A stretch of DNA of 64,000 nt from Sporosarcina jiandibaonis (lineage in GTDB: Bacteria; Bacillota; Bacilli; Bacillales_A; Planococcaceae): positions 558,001-622,000 of the forward strand of contig NZ_JAAOIY010000001.1 in assembly GCF_013184495.1 (NCBI RefSeq). Reading direction: 5' to 3'. The notes beneath the pieces were generated by a model. The model was not told the origin of the DNA and did not search any database. It worked only from the letters and a program-made list of their open reading frames with translations. Each line of letters starts with the position of its first letter. Position 1 is the stretch's first letter. The translations under genes and the position numbers were made by a program. This document shows, piece by piece, positions 54,051 to 62,467 of the stretch.

Positions 54051-54566
54051 TTGAAACCATTATACAACCCATTGTTTGTAAATTTTATTGTTTATTTCAA
54101 TGAGAATCAAGACTTTTTTGAATGTCATGAAGTACTTGAAGAGTATTGGAAAGAATTTACCGATAGAACTAAACAACATCCGCTCGTCGGTTATATTTTA
54201 CTATCAACTGCCATGTATCACTGGCGTCGAGGAAATACAATCGGTGCCGGACGCTCATTAAAGAAAGCAATTAGCAGACTTGAAAAGGTTAGCAAAGAGC
54301 ATCCAAGCTTTTCCGAGGGAATTAACATTGAAAATCTAGTAAAAAACAGTAAGCTCGCATCTCATCAAATTGACAACGAACGGCCGTTTTCAACATTTGC
54401 AATTGAAATAACATCTCCAAAGCTCCATTCTCTAATCAAAGAAATCAAACCATCAATGGATTTGCTCCCATACGGAAGCGATGAAGTCATCCATAAACAT
54501 ATGCTCAGGGATCGTTCGGATATTCTTAGAGAGCGGGAAAAGCGTAAGCGCCAAGGGAGGATGTAA
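54051..54566 (+). CDS. ypuF: DUF309 protein YpuF
   Basis: Soluble alpha-helical protein of the DUF309 family; function unknown. FNENQDFFECHEVLEEYWKE (about residues 17-36) is the family hallmark with conserved His, Glu and Trp residues, and LSTAMYHWRRGNTIGAGRSLKKAI is the second helix pair. Length 171 aa; the tail is basic. The start codon is TTG with AAGG about 10 bases upstream. It is divergent from scpA, sharing a 50-base intergenic region, as in B. subtilis. Confidence 0.8.
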   Translation: MKPLYNPLFVNFIVYFNENQDFFECHEVLEEYWKEFTDRTKQHPLVGYILLSTAMYHWRRGNTIGAGRSLKKAISRLEKVSKEHPSFSEGINIENLVKNSKLASHQIDNERPFSTFAIEITSPKLHSLIKEIKPSMDLLPYGSDEVIHKHMLRDRSDILREREKRKRQGRM

Positions 54567-54716
54567 TTCGATCATTACCTGCAGAAGGAGTCAATTACAT
54601 CCTTCCCTGTGGGACCCGACAAGCACAAGGCACTTTGCGAAAAGAGGCGGGATTAAGTGCAATCCCGCTCTGGCAGCACCTTGGCCACCAAAGAGTGAGT
54701 GAACCCAATTCGCTCT
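54559..54716. repeat. structured intergenic element with three hairpins
   Basis: Between ypuF and ribT there are three consecutive hairpins: a 14-bp stem from GGGAGGATGTAATT (54555-54568) and its partner at 54593-54606; AGAG(G)CGGGATT-aagtgc-AATCCCGCTCT near 54643-54671, enclosed by CAAGG/CCTTG; and AGAGTGA-11 bases-TCGCTCT near 54691-54715. None has a U tract. The segment is more GC-rich than its surroundings. It looks like a dispersed intergenic repeat or structured RNA; there is no second copy in this window. Confidence 0.45.
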
Positions 54717-54732
54717 AAAAACCAGACATGAG

Positions 54733-54775
54733 AAAAAAAAAGAAGGGCGGACTTTAGTCAGCTCCTCCTTCTTTT
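54733..54775 (-). terminator. terminator at the end of ribT
   Basis: On minus, AAAAGAAGG and CCTTCTTTT pair across about 22 bases that contain further partial pairing (AGCTGACTAAAGT), followed by TTTTT. The stem overlaps the last codons of ribT. Confidence 0.75.
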
Positions 54776-55116
54776 GAAATACATCTTTTTAAAAAGTCTT
54801 CCGTCTGATCTGTACTTAAACACTCCTTATCAGGAAATTGCTCTTGTATTTTATCAACAATCGCTTTACCAATTCCCTCGCCTCTAAAAGAAGGGTTTAC
54901 AGAAAGATGATGTAATGTAAAAGTTTCATCGCCAATTTCAATTCCAAGAAGACCTATGAGGTCTTCTTCTTTTTTCCAAAGATACAACTGCCAATCATCT
55001 TCATTTTCGTATTTTTGGATTGTATCTTGCAAAGCTTTCACACTATGTTCACCGGGCATATATGAAAGTAAGCCCATCGCGATTTTTTCATAGGTTTTTT
55101 TATAACGTATAAGCAT
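54754..55116 (-). CDS. ribT: GNAT-family acetyltransferase RibT
   Basis: Predicted N-acetyltransferase; acetyl-CoA loop SVNPSFRGEGIGKAIVDKI (R/Q-x-x-G-x-G/A pattern) near residues 78-96. MLIRYKKTYEKIAMGLLSYMP at the start is shared with B. subtilis RibT, the last gene of its riboflavin operon; the acetylated substrate is not known to me. Start at ATG 55116 (120 aa) follows that homology; the ATG at 55140 is an alternative. The ribDEBAH genes are not in the window, so ribT stands apart from them here. Confidence 0.75.
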   Translation of the reverse strand: MLIRYKKTYEKIAMGLLSYMPGEHSVKALQDTIQKYENEDDWQLYLWKKEEDLIGLLGIEIGDETFTLHHLSVNPSFRGEGIGKAIVDKIQEQFPDKECLSTDQTEDFLKRCISKEGGAD

Positions 55117-55186
55117 CAATGTGAATCCCTTCTCTTCCAAAAAAAGACACCATCAATTACGACAGGGCTTTTTTGATGATTATTTG

Positions 55187-55291
55187 TTATTGAGGATCAA
55201 TGACGGGTACTACAAAAAACCAGTATACAGCTCCCCAAATAACAGCTGCGACAAGGATTCCTATGAAAAGAAGCAAATTTCTTCTTCTCAT
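55187..55291 (-). CDS. 34-residue membrane protein coupled to lysA
   Basis: A short ORF beginning MRRRNLLLFIGILVAAV and ending VVPVIDPQ: a basic start, one membrane helix (residues 5-28) and a short tail. GGAGG lies 6 bases before its ATG, and the ATG overlaps the lysA stop as ATGA, the usual geometry of translational coupling. I do not recognise a family. The strong ribosome site, coupling and clean single-helix profile favour a real small protein over chance. Confidence 0.6.
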   Translation of the reverse strand: MRRRNLLLFIGILVAAVIWGAVYWFFVVPVIDPQ

Positions 55292-56616
55292 ACTTTTCCT
55301 CCTCGCTTTACTTTTTGCAAGGGCAGATCGAGTCTTACAATATCCTCATAAGTTTCTCGTCTTACAACTAGTTGCTCTTCTCCATTTTCAACAAAAACAA
55401 TCGCTGGTCTCGGCAATCGATTATAATTGCTCGACATGGAGTAACTGTACGCCCCCGTACAAAAAGTTGCAATAATATCTCCTTCAATTGCCGGCGCAAT
55501 GGTGGCTTCTTCAATTAATTTATCGCCAGATTCACAACATTTCCCCGCAATTGTCACTTTTTCGGAATGTGGTTCAGTCATTCGGTTTGCGGACACAGCC
55601 GTATATTTCGCCCCATATAAAGCAGGTCTTATATTATCTGACATCCCGCCGTCAACTGCAACATATTTGCGGACTTCTGGAATATCTTTTGTACTTCCAA
55701 CCGTATATAAAGTCGTTCCAGCATCGCCAACAAGTGATCTACCCGGCTCAATCCATATTTCAGGAATTGGATAATTGAATGTACGCGTCATCGATAATAC
55801 TACATTTGCCATTTCTTCGACATATTCGGAGGGGCTTAAAGGATTGTCTATTTCCGTGTAGCGTATCCCGAAGCCGCCGCCCAAATTTAATACACGACAA
55901 ATAAAGTTCTCATTATCGCGCCAAGAAATCATTTTTTCAATTAATGTTTCTGCAGCAACACGGAAAGCGTCCGTTTCAAAAATCTGTGAACCGATATGGC
56001 AATGCATTCCAAGAACAGTAATAAATGGATGATTGTACAATTGACGAAATGCTTCATCGGCTTGTCCATTCTTCAGATCAAAACCAAACTTCGAATCTTC
56101 TTGCCCCGTCGTAATATAATCATGCGTATGCGCCTCAATGCCAGGCGTTACACGAATAAGGACATCCATTTCTTGGTTTCTCGATTCAGCGATTTCTTTG
56201 ACAATTGATATTTCCAAAAAGTTGTCAACGACGATACAACCAATTTTTTCATCGAAGGCAAATTCAATCTCGCTATAACTTTTATTATTCCCATGAAAGT
56301 GAATTTTTTCTCTTGGAAAATCCGCTTGAACAGCAGTGTATAACTCTCCACCTGAAACGACATCGAGTGACAGGCCTTCTTGTTTTGCAACTTCATATAT
56401 AGCGATTGATGAAAATGCCTTACTTGCATAAGCAACTTGCGCATTTATCCCCGCAGCTTGAAATGTTTTTTTGAAGGCCCTAGCCCGTTCCCGAAACAAA
56501 TGTATATCATAAACGATTAATGGCGTACCGTACGTGTTGGCAAGATCGACTGTATCGATTCCCCCAATCGCTAAATGACCGCGGTCATTTATTGATTGAG
56601 TTCCATATAGATGCAT
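55288..56616 (-). CDS. lysA: diaminopimelate decarboxylase LysA
   Basis: PLP-dependent decarboxylation of meso-diaminopimelate to lysine, the last lysine step. The PLP Lys is in QVAYASKAFSS (near residue 60); LNLGGGFGIRY and EPGRSLVGDAG bind the phosphate; GKCCESGD contains the active-site Cys from the partner subunit. Length 442 aa. A promoter candidate lies in the 68-base gap after spoVAF, so it can be expressed in growing cells independently of the sporulation genes. No lysine riboswitch is seen. Confidence 0.96.
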   Translation of the reverse strand: MHLYGTQSINDRGHLAIGGIDTVDLANTYGTPLIVYDIHLFRERARAFKKTFQAAGINAQVAYASKAFSSIAIYEVAKQEGLSLDVVSGGELYTAVQADFPREKIHFHGNNKSYSEIEFAFDEKIGCIVVDNFLEISIVKEIAESRNQEMDVLIRVTPGIEAHTHDYITTGQEDSKFGFDLKNGQADEAFRQLYNHPFITVLGMHCHIGSQIFETDAFRVAAETLIEKMISWRDNENFICRVLNLGGGFGIRYTEIDNPLSPSEYVEEMANVVLSMTRTFNYPIPEIWIEPGRSLVGDAGTTLYTVGSTKDIPEVRKYVAVDGGMSDNIRPALYGAKYTAVSANRMTEPHSEKVTIAGKCCESGDKLIEEATIAPAIEGDIIATFCTGAYSYSMSSNYNRLPRPAIVFVENGEEQLVVRRETYEDIVRLDLPLQKVKRGGKV

Positions 56617-56650
56617 AAGGCTTTCCTCCTTCTAAATTTTACTATCTTAA

Positions 56651-56680
56651 ATTTTATCATAGACAGTGGAGGAGTTGCAA
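56651..56680 (-). promoter_or_regulatory. predicted sigma-A promoter of lysA
   Basis: On minus, TTGCAA (56680-56675), 18 bases, then TGATAAAAT with an extended -10 (TAAAAT 56656-56651). It lies about 35 bases upstream of the lysA start. Confidence 0.5.
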
Positions 56681-56684
56681 AGTT

Positions 56685-58133
56685 CTATTTTGTACGATCC
56701 CTATTCGGAGCATCCGTAATATAGGGACGCGGGACATCGGCAGTCATTGGAAACCTGATAAGGACTCGCATCATCGCAGTCGGGAAGAATGGAACTGCCG
56801 GCCATAAATACGGAACGCCCATTGGTCTAAGTGAACATAAATAATAAAACAATACAGCGATAGATATAAAAAATCCGGGCGCTCCTAAAATTGCTGTCGC
56901 CAAAAGTATGCATATCCTGAAAACTTTCGTTGTGATGCTCAATTCATACGATGGAATTGCAAAAGTGAAAATAGCACTAACGGCTACGTAAAGAACGACT
57001 TCTGGCGTAAATAGCCCAACATCGATTGCAACTTGGCCGATGACAATTGCTGCAACTAAACCCATAGCAGTAGACATCGGCGTCGGCGTATGAATGGCTG
57101 CCATACGTAGTACTTCAATTCCAATATCCGCGAATAATAGCTGTATGATAAGGGGTATTTCTCCAATATCATTCGGGCCGATATAGCTTAAAAAATCTGG
57201 AAGATAATGCTGTTTTGTCGCAAGCAAATACCAAAATGGCAATAGTACAAGGCTCAAACCAGCGCCCACAAAACGTGTCAGTCGCACAAAAGTACCAATC
57301 AACGGAGCTTGCCTATATTCTTCTGCATGCTGAAGATGATGGAACAACGAAACCGGAACGAGTATAACCGATGGCGACATATCGACCATGATGGCAATAT
57401 GCCCTTCCAATAAATGTGCTGCACATATATCAGGTCGTTCAGTAAAACGAACAAACGGCATCGGATGAAACCTCTGTTTGAACAGAAACTCTTCAAGTGA
57501 TTTGTCGGTCATCGTAAGACCATCATGAACTATTTTATCGAGTCGCTCTCGTATATAAGCAAGATGCTTTTCACTTGCCGCACCTTGAATAAACGCTATC
57601 GCGACGTCGGTTTTTCCATTAATGGTGGTCTGATGCATTTCGAAACGCAAATCCTCGGTGCGAAGCCTTCTACGAACAAGCGCAGTATTTAGAATGATAT
57701 TTTCTGTAAAACCATCCCTAGCACCTCGAATTACTTTTTCAGTATCCGGCTCCTCAGGCTGCCTGCCAGGGTAAGACCTAACGTCGATTACGAACGCATA
57801 GCCGCTTGGTGTAATGAATGCAGCTTGTCCGCTCAAGATAGACGTTAGCAATTCATCTTTATCTTTTACCTCTGCGACGGAATGGTACGGAAAAAACGTT
57901 AAAAAACGTTCGCCGTCATCTCCAATTTCCTCGTCCCATCCGTCTTTACCTTGCATTTCTGTTAACAGCATCAATAAGCTATCACCATCAACGAGCCCGT
58001 TAATATACAGAAGTAATGCGGGCATTTCCCAAAGATGAATCGAACGGGCCATTGCATCAAATGTTTCATCCTTGCCGAAACATTGATAAAACCATTCTTC
58101 TCCCTCTTTCATCGATTTGAAGAGTTTTTCCAT
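56685..58133 (-). CDS. spoVAF: spore germination protein SpoVAF (GerA-family A subunit)
   Basis: Inner spore membrane protein of the GerA receptor-A type. The soluble N-terminal half (1-290) contains VIRGARDGFTENIILNTALVRRRLRTEDLR, the family signature; the C-terminal half has about five helices, including PTPMSTAMGLVAAIVIGQVAIDVGLF. Recent work links SpoVAF to amplifying germination through the 5AF channel. Length 482 aa. In B. subtilis spoVAA-AE stand between sigF and spoVAF; here spoVAF directly follows sigF after 15 bases. Confidence 0.9.
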   Translation of the reverse strand: MEKLFKSMKEGEEWFYQCFGKDETFDAMARSIHLWEMPALLLYINGLVDGDSLLMLLTEMQGKDGWDEEIGDDGERFLTFFPYHSVAEVKDKDELLTSILSGQAAFITPSGYAFVIDVRSYPGRQPEEPDTEKVIRGARDGFTENIILNTALVRRRLRTEDLRFEMHQTTINGKTDVAIAFIQGAASEKHLAYIRERLDKIVHDGLTMTDKSLEEFLFKQRFHPMPFVRFTERPDICAAHLLEGHIAIMVDMSPSVILVPVSLFHHLQHAEEYRQAPLIGTFVRLTRFVGAGLSLVLLPFWYLLATKQHYLPDFLSYIGPNDIGEIPLIIQLLFADIGIEVLRMAAIHTPTPMSTAMGLVAAIVIGQVAIDVGLFTPEVVLYVAVSAIFTFAIPSYELSITTKVFRICILLATAILGAPGFFISIAVLFYYLCSLRPMGVPYLWPAVPFFPTAMMRVLIRFPMTADVPRPYITDAPNRDRTK

Positions 58134-58148
58134 TACATTAATCCGTCC

Positions 58149-58928
58149 TCACTTTTTTACCGTACTTTCTTCTAAATTAGCCCCCATCCATGACTTTAAT
58201 TGGGCTAATATTTTCTTTTCTAGTCTTGACACTTGAACTTGCGATATACCTATTCGTTCGGCAATATCACTTTGTGTGCAGTCCAAGTAATATCGCATGT
58301 AGATAATCGTTTGGTCTCTTTTATTTAATTTTGAAATGACATCGCGCAAAGGGATGTGATCAAATACTCTTTCTGAACGGTCATCTCTAAGTTGGTCCAT
58401 TAACGTTAAACTGTCGCCTTCATTTTCATATAATTGTTCATGGAGAGATGCGGGGTCCCTGAGAGCATCAGAAGCAAGTATGACATCGTCTAATTTAACT
58501 TCCAATATCTCAGCTATCTCCGCTAATGTCGGATATCTTCCACTTTTTTTCACATAATCGTCTGTTGCATGACGAATCTTGAAGCTGAGTTCACGAATTG
58601 AACGACTTACTTTCACCATGCCGTCATCTCGTAAAAAACGTTGAATCTCCCCGACAATCATCGGAACTGCATAAGTGGAAAACTTCACTTCATAGGAAAG
58701 ATCGAATTTATCAATTGACTTCATCAGGCCGATGCAGCCGATTTGAAACAGGTCTTCCGGATCTGCGCCCCGGGAACCAAAACGTTGAACAATAGACCAA
58801 ACGAGACGCGTATTTCCTTCAACCATCAATTTCCTGGCCTCTTTATCGCCTTCCTGCGAAACTTTTATTAGTTCTCTCATCTTCTCCTGGGACAATAAAG
58901 CATGCTTGTTCTCAACGGATGCGTCCAT
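58149..58928 (-). CDS. sigF: forespore sigma factor SigF
   Basis: RNA polymerase sigma factor for early forespore transcription. Region 2 includes LVWSIVQRFGSRGADPEDLFQIGCIGLMKSIDKFD and YAVPMIVGEIQRFLRDDGMVKVSR; region 4 is IIYMRYYLDCTQSDIAERIGISQVQVSRLEKKILAQLK. Length 259 aa. Third gene of spoIIAA-spoIIAB-sigF, starting 3 bases after spoIIAB; the anti-sigma SpoIIAB holds it inactive until septation. Confidence 0.97.
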   Translation of the reverse strand: MDASVENKHALLSQEKMRELIKVSQEGDKEARKLMVEGNTRLVWSIVQRFGSRGADPEDLFQIGCIGLMKSIDKFDLSYEVKFSTYAVPMIVGEIQRFLRDDGMVKVSRSIRELSFKIRHATDDYVKKSGRYPTLAEIAEILEVKLDDVILASDALRDPASLHEQLYENEGDSLTLMDQLRDDRSERVFDHIPLRDVISKLNKRDQTIIYMRYYLDCTQSDIAERIGISQVQVSRLEKKILAQLKSWMGANLEESTVKK

Positions 58929-58931
58929 ACG

Positions 58932-59378
58932 TCACCTCATTCTGCTCGTTTCCGTAATCGGAGAAAACTTTTTCTCGAATTTGACTACTGTACCTGAGCC
59001 AATTACCGATTCGACGGACAAGCTATCCGAAAAACTTTCCATAATTGTAAAACCCATTCCAGAACGTTCCATATGCGGTTTACTTGTGTACATCGGTTCC
59101 ATTGCGCGGGCTAAATCATCAATTCCGGCCCCTTCATCACTCACAGTCATCGATACTGTATGGTCATCAATTTTTGCGTGGATTTTCACTAGACTTTTCC
59201 CGTCATTTTCGTATCCGTGAAGTATTGCATTAGTTACCGCTTCCGAAACAATCGTTTTGAATTCTGAAATTTCTTCAATTGTCGGATCTAACGGGGTAAT
59301 AAAGCATGTCATCGCCATTCTCGCTAGTGCCTCATTCTCTTCGATTGCAACAAAAGATAAAGTCATCTCATTGTTCAT
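58932..59378 (-). CDS. spoIIAB: anti-sigma F factor SpoIIAB
   Basis: GHKL-type serine kinase that binds SigF and phosphorylates SpoIIAA. The N box is VSEAVTNAILHGYEND, the G1 box DEGAGIDD and the G2 box RSGMGFTIME. Start at 59378 is fixed by GGAGGGG 6 bases upstream; length 148 aa. It overlaps the end of spoIIAA by 11 bases, typical of this operon. Confidence 0.96.
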   Translation of the reverse strand: MNNEMTLSFVAIEENEALARMAMTCFITPLDPTIEEISEFKTIVSEAVTNAILHGYENDGKSLVKIHAKIDDHTVSMTVSDEGAGIDDLARAMEPMYTSKPHMERSGMGFTIMESFSDSLSVESVIGSGTVVKFEKKFSPITETSRMR

Positions 59379-59721
59379 GTACAACCCCTCCAATCTCCCC
59401 GATCGCTTCTTCGATCGTACAATATCTAATATTTTCACCAAGTCCTGAAAAGCCAAAGATTTTTTTCATAGTTGCAGATGGATTTAGAATGAGAGTCTCC
59501 CCGCCACTGGGTGATAAATCACGCATTCTCCCAAGAACAAGTCCAATCCCTGCGCTATCCATAAATCCTAGCCCTTCCAAATCCCAAATAACTGCACGTA
59601 CTTGTCCCGTAAAGATTGCTGCTGAAATGTCCGAACGGATTTGATTTGCCTTATGATTGTCTAGTTCACCTCTCAGTGTTGCTATTAAAATCCCGTTATC
59701 AATAATTTCAATTTTCGCCAT
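59368..59721 (-). CDS. spoIIAA: anti-sigma F antagonist SpoIIAA
   Basis: STAS-domain protein that releases SigF from SpoIIAB when dephosphorylated by SpoIIE. FMDSAGIGLVLGRMRDL contains the phospho-acceptor serine near residue 58. Start at 59721 is 7 bases after GGAGGG and gives 117 aa, the B. subtilis length. First gene of the operon; a SigH-like promoter and an exact 0A box lie upstream. The dacF gene that precedes it in B. subtilis is absent. Confidence 0.96.
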   Translation of the reverse strand: MAKIEIIDNGILIATLRGELDNHKANQIRSDISAAIFTGQVRAVIWDLEGLGFMDSAGIGLVLGRMRDLSPSGGETLILNPSATMKKIFGFSGLGENIRYCTIEEAIGEIGGVVHEQ

Positions 59722-59746
59722 AGAAAATCCCTCCTTCATGCGCTTC

Positions 59747-59774
59747 TTTCTACATCACTGAAGGGGAATCCTTT
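59747..59774 (-). promoter_or_regulatory. candidate sigma-H promoter of the spoIIA operon
   Basis: On minus, AAAGGATTC (59774-59766), 12 bases, GTAGAAA (59753-59747), against the consensus RNAGGAWWW-N11-12-RNNGAAT: one mismatch in each element. Spacing to the spoIIAA start is about 25 bases, as expected for spoIIA. Confidence 0.55.
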
Positions 59775-59816
59775 AACACAGCAAAACTAGTCAATAACCG
59801 GTAAAACTTCTTACAT

Positions 59817-59823
59817 TTCGACA
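59817..59823 (-). promoter_or_regulatory. Spo0A box upstream of spoIIAA
   Basis: On minus, TGTCGAA, an exact 0A box, about 43 bases upstream of the candidate sigma-H -35. A weaker relative (TTCGAA) lies further upstream. Spo0A activation of spoIIA is established in B. subtilis. Confidence 0.5.
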
Positions 59824-59879
59824 TATATCCGCTTTCCGTATAAGTATTGACCGCTTCGAATTGATTTACACATAGAATA

Positions 59880-59931
59880 AAAAAAAGCTATCCTTTTAAC
59901 CGATAAACTCAGTTAAATAAGATAGCTTTTC
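59880..59931 (-). terminator. terminator after pdp
   Basis: On minus, AAAGCTATC...TTTAAC pairs with GTTAAA...GATAGCTTT, followed by TTTTT; a long interrupted stem about 10 bases past the pdp stop. Confidence 0.85.
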
Positions 59932-59941
59932 ACTTTATCAA

Positions 59942-61246
59942 TCAGCCATGAATGACTTCGCCAATAAGTTTCGGCGGAAGGACCGCCTCATCGCCAATTA
60001 TTATATGATTTTGAAGTAGTGTCATTGATTGTTGAACCTCTTCGGTATTCGAATGAATGACGGCGAGTACATCGCCTTTTTGAACAGAATCGCCTATTTT
60101 CTTCTTCAATATTATACCGACTGACAAATCAATTTCATCATCTTTATCAGCACGTCCAGCACCTAACAACATCGCCGCGACGCCGATATCATTTGCTCCC
60201 ATGGAAGTAATGTAACCTGACTTTTCAGCTTGAACTTCTATTTTATACTTCGCTGTCGGAAGAAGCGTAGTGTCATGAATTATTGCACGATTTCCACCTT
60301 GTGCTTCAATAAGCGTTCCAAACAACTCAAGTGCCGTGCCGTCCTTTATCACCTGCTCCAGCATTTCACGGCCTTCTTTCAACGTATTTGCTTTCTCGCC
60401 CACGACAAGCATCTGGCTTCCGAGAACAAGACAAAGCTCTGTTAAGTCCTTTGGCCCATTACCTCTTAGCGTATCGATCGCTTCAATGACTTCAAGAGAA
60501 TTCCCAATAGCATTTCCAAGTGGCTGGCTCATATCCGATATAATTGCCATCGTATTTCGCCCTAGGTGATTTCCAATCTCCACCATTGATTTAGCTAGCG
60601 CCAATGCATCTTCTTTCGACTTCATGAATGCACCCGAGCCTGTTTTCACATCAAGAACAATTGCATCGGCTCCAGCTGCAATTTTTTTACTCATAATTGA
60701 GCTTGCGATAAGCGGAATACTATCTACAGTTGCCGTTACATCTCTTAATGAGTATATTTTCTGGTCTGCAGGCGTCAAGTTTTTACTTTGACCCATTATC
60801 GCCAATTTCAAATCATTTACTTGTTTGACAAACTCATCACTGGACAACTCAATATGAAAGCCTTCAATCGATTCTAGCTTGTCCAAGGTGCCACCAGTAT
60901 GTCCAAGTCCCCTGCCACTCATTTTCGCCACTGGAACGCCGCAGGCGGCCACAAGCGGGACAAGAATCAGAGACGTCGTATCTCCAACCCCGCCCGTTGA
61001 ATGTTTATCGACTTTTACGCCGTTAATTGATGATAAATCGATTTGAGTACCTGATTCTACCATGGCCATGGTTAAATCGGCTCGTTCTTCAGCAGTCATA
61101 CCTTTAAAATAAATTGCCATCAACAATGCGCTGGCTTGATAATCGGGAATTGCGTCAGTTGTGTAACCGTTAATAAAATAAATAATCTCTTCTTTTGATA
61201 AAGAACCGCCATTTCGTTTTTTCTTAATAAGATCAACCATTCTCAT
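59942..61246 (-). CDS. pdp: pyrimidine-nucleoside phosphorylase Pdp
   Basis: Phosphorolysis of uridine and thymidine to base plus (deoxy)ribose-1-phosphate. [18 protein letters not shown] is the family signature, [18 protein letters not shown] the phosphate site, and [12 protein letters not shown] the nucleobase pocket. Length 434 aa. It lies 3 bases after deoB, which isomerises the pentose-1-phosphate produced, so the two form a salvage pair. In B. subtilis the neighbour of deoB here is punA. Confidence 0.94.
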   Translation of the reverse strand: MRMVDLIKKKRNGGSLSKEEIIYFINGYTTDAIPDYQASALLMAIYFKGMTAEERADLTMAMVESGTQIDLSSINGVKVDKHSTGGVGDTTSLILVPLVAACGVPVAKMSGRGLGHTGGTLDKLESIEGFHIELSSDEFVKQVNDLKLAIMGQSKNLTPADQKIYSLRDVTATVDSIPLIASSIMSKKIAAGADAIVLDVKTGSGAFMKSKEDALALAKSMVEIGNHLGRNTMAIISDMSQPLGNAIGNSLEVIEAIDTLRGNGPKDLTELCLVLGSQMLVVGEKANTLKEGREMLEQVIKDGTALELFGTLIEAQGGNRAIIHDTTLLPTAKYKIEVQAEKSGYITSMGANDIGVAAMLLGAGRADKDDEIDLSVGIILKKKIGDSVQKGDVLAVIHSNTEEVQQSMTLLQNHIIIGDEAVLPPKLIGEVIHG

Positions 61247-61248
61247 CG

Positions 61249-62445
61249 TTAATCCACCTTCTCCTCAAGTAATGATAGAAAACTTTGTCCGAATTCTGGC
61301 AACTTCACGTTAAAGTTATCTGCTATTGTTGCGCCTATATCCGAGAACGTTTCTCTGATTGGCATTGAGCCGCCTCTTTTAAATGAGGGTGAATAAACTA
61401 GCAATGGAACGTATTCTCGAGTGTGGTCAGTGCCTTCGAAAACGGGATCATTGCCATGATCTGCCGTGATGATCAATAAGTCATCTTTCCGAAGTAAATT
61501 CATCATTTCCACTAACCTCGCGTCAAACTCTTGAAGTGCGTTTCCATATCCGATTGGATCACGTCGATGGCCAAATAACGCATCGAAATCAACCAGATTT
61601 GTAAAGCTGATGCCATGAAAATCTCTTTCCATTACTTCTAGCAGCTTATCAACACCGTCCATATTACTGATTGTTCTCACAGAGTCCGTAATTCCTTCAC
61701 CATTAAATATATCTGATATCTTGCCTATCGCAATCACATCGTAATTCGCATCTTGAAGTTCATTCATCACCGTACGATTAAAAGGCTTTAATGCATAATC
61801 ATGTCTGTTCGTCGTCCGAGTGAAATTGCCCGGTTCTCCGATAAACGGGCGTGCAATTACGCGACCGACTAAATATTCAGGCGATAGTGTAAGTTCGCGT
61901 GCAATTTCACAAATTCTATATTGCTCCTCAATCGGAATAATATCCTCATGTGCGGCAATTTGAAGAACGGGATCCGCAGAAGTATAAACGATTATCGCGC
62001 CCGTTTCCATATGTTCCTTGCCAAGTTCATCAATTATTCCCGTACCGCTTGCAGGCTTATTGCCAATTACTTTTCGACCCACTCGTTTTTCAAGTTCAGC
62101 AATAAGTTCCGATGGAAATCCATTGGGATACACTTTAAACGGTTTATTGATGTTCAGCCCCATTATCTCCCAATGACCTGTCATAGTATCTTTTCCAACA
62201 GATGCTTCCTGCATTTTCCCATACATCGCCAATGGTTCTTTCGCTACTGGCACTCCTTCAATCTGCCGGATATTTGACAGTCCTAGCTTAGCCATATTCG
62301 GCATATGTAACCCATTCATCGCTTCTGCTATATGACCAAGTGTGTCTGACCCTACATCTCCAAATAAGTTAGCGTCCGGCGCTTCTCCAATTCCGACAGA
62401 GTCGAGTACAACCACATGGATTCGTTTAAATTCTTCTTTCTTCAT
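61249..62445 (-). CDS. deoB: phosphopentomutase DeoB
   Basis: Interconverts ribose-1- and ribose-5-phosphate (and deoxy forms). Alkaline-phosphatase-like metal motifs: [24 protein letters not shown] (residues 14-37, metal Asp plus phospho-acceptor Thr region), [12 protein letters not shown] and [19 protein letters not shown]. Length 398 aa. Called drm in B. subtilis; located between xerD and the nucleoside phosphorylase gene. Confidence 0.96.
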   Translation of the reverse strand: MKKEEFKRIHVVVLDSVGIGEAPDANLFGDVGSDTLGHIAEAMNGLHMPNMAKLGLSNIRQIEGVPVAKEPLAMYGKMQEASVGKDTMTGHWEIMGLNINKPFKVYPNGFPSELIAELEKRVGRKVIGNKPASGTGIIDELGKEHMETGAIIVYTSADPVLQIAAHEDIIPIEEQYRICEIARELTLSPEYLVGRVIARPFIGEPGNFTRTTNRHDYALKPFNRTVMNELQDANYDVIAIGKISDIFNGEGITDSVRTISNMDGVDKLLEVMERDFHGISFTNLVDFDALFGHRRDPIGYGNALQEFDARLVEMMNLLRKDDLLIITADHGNDPVFEGTDHTREYVPLLVYSPSFKRGGSMPIRETFSDIGATIADNFNVKLPEFGQSFLSLLEEKVD

Positions 62446-62467
62446 TCAGTATATTCCTCCTGTTTTT

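Noticed and set aside
56617-56684. Lysine riboswitch before lysA
   Set aside because: The gap is only 68 bases and holds a promoter and a ribosome site; an L-box needs about 170 bases.
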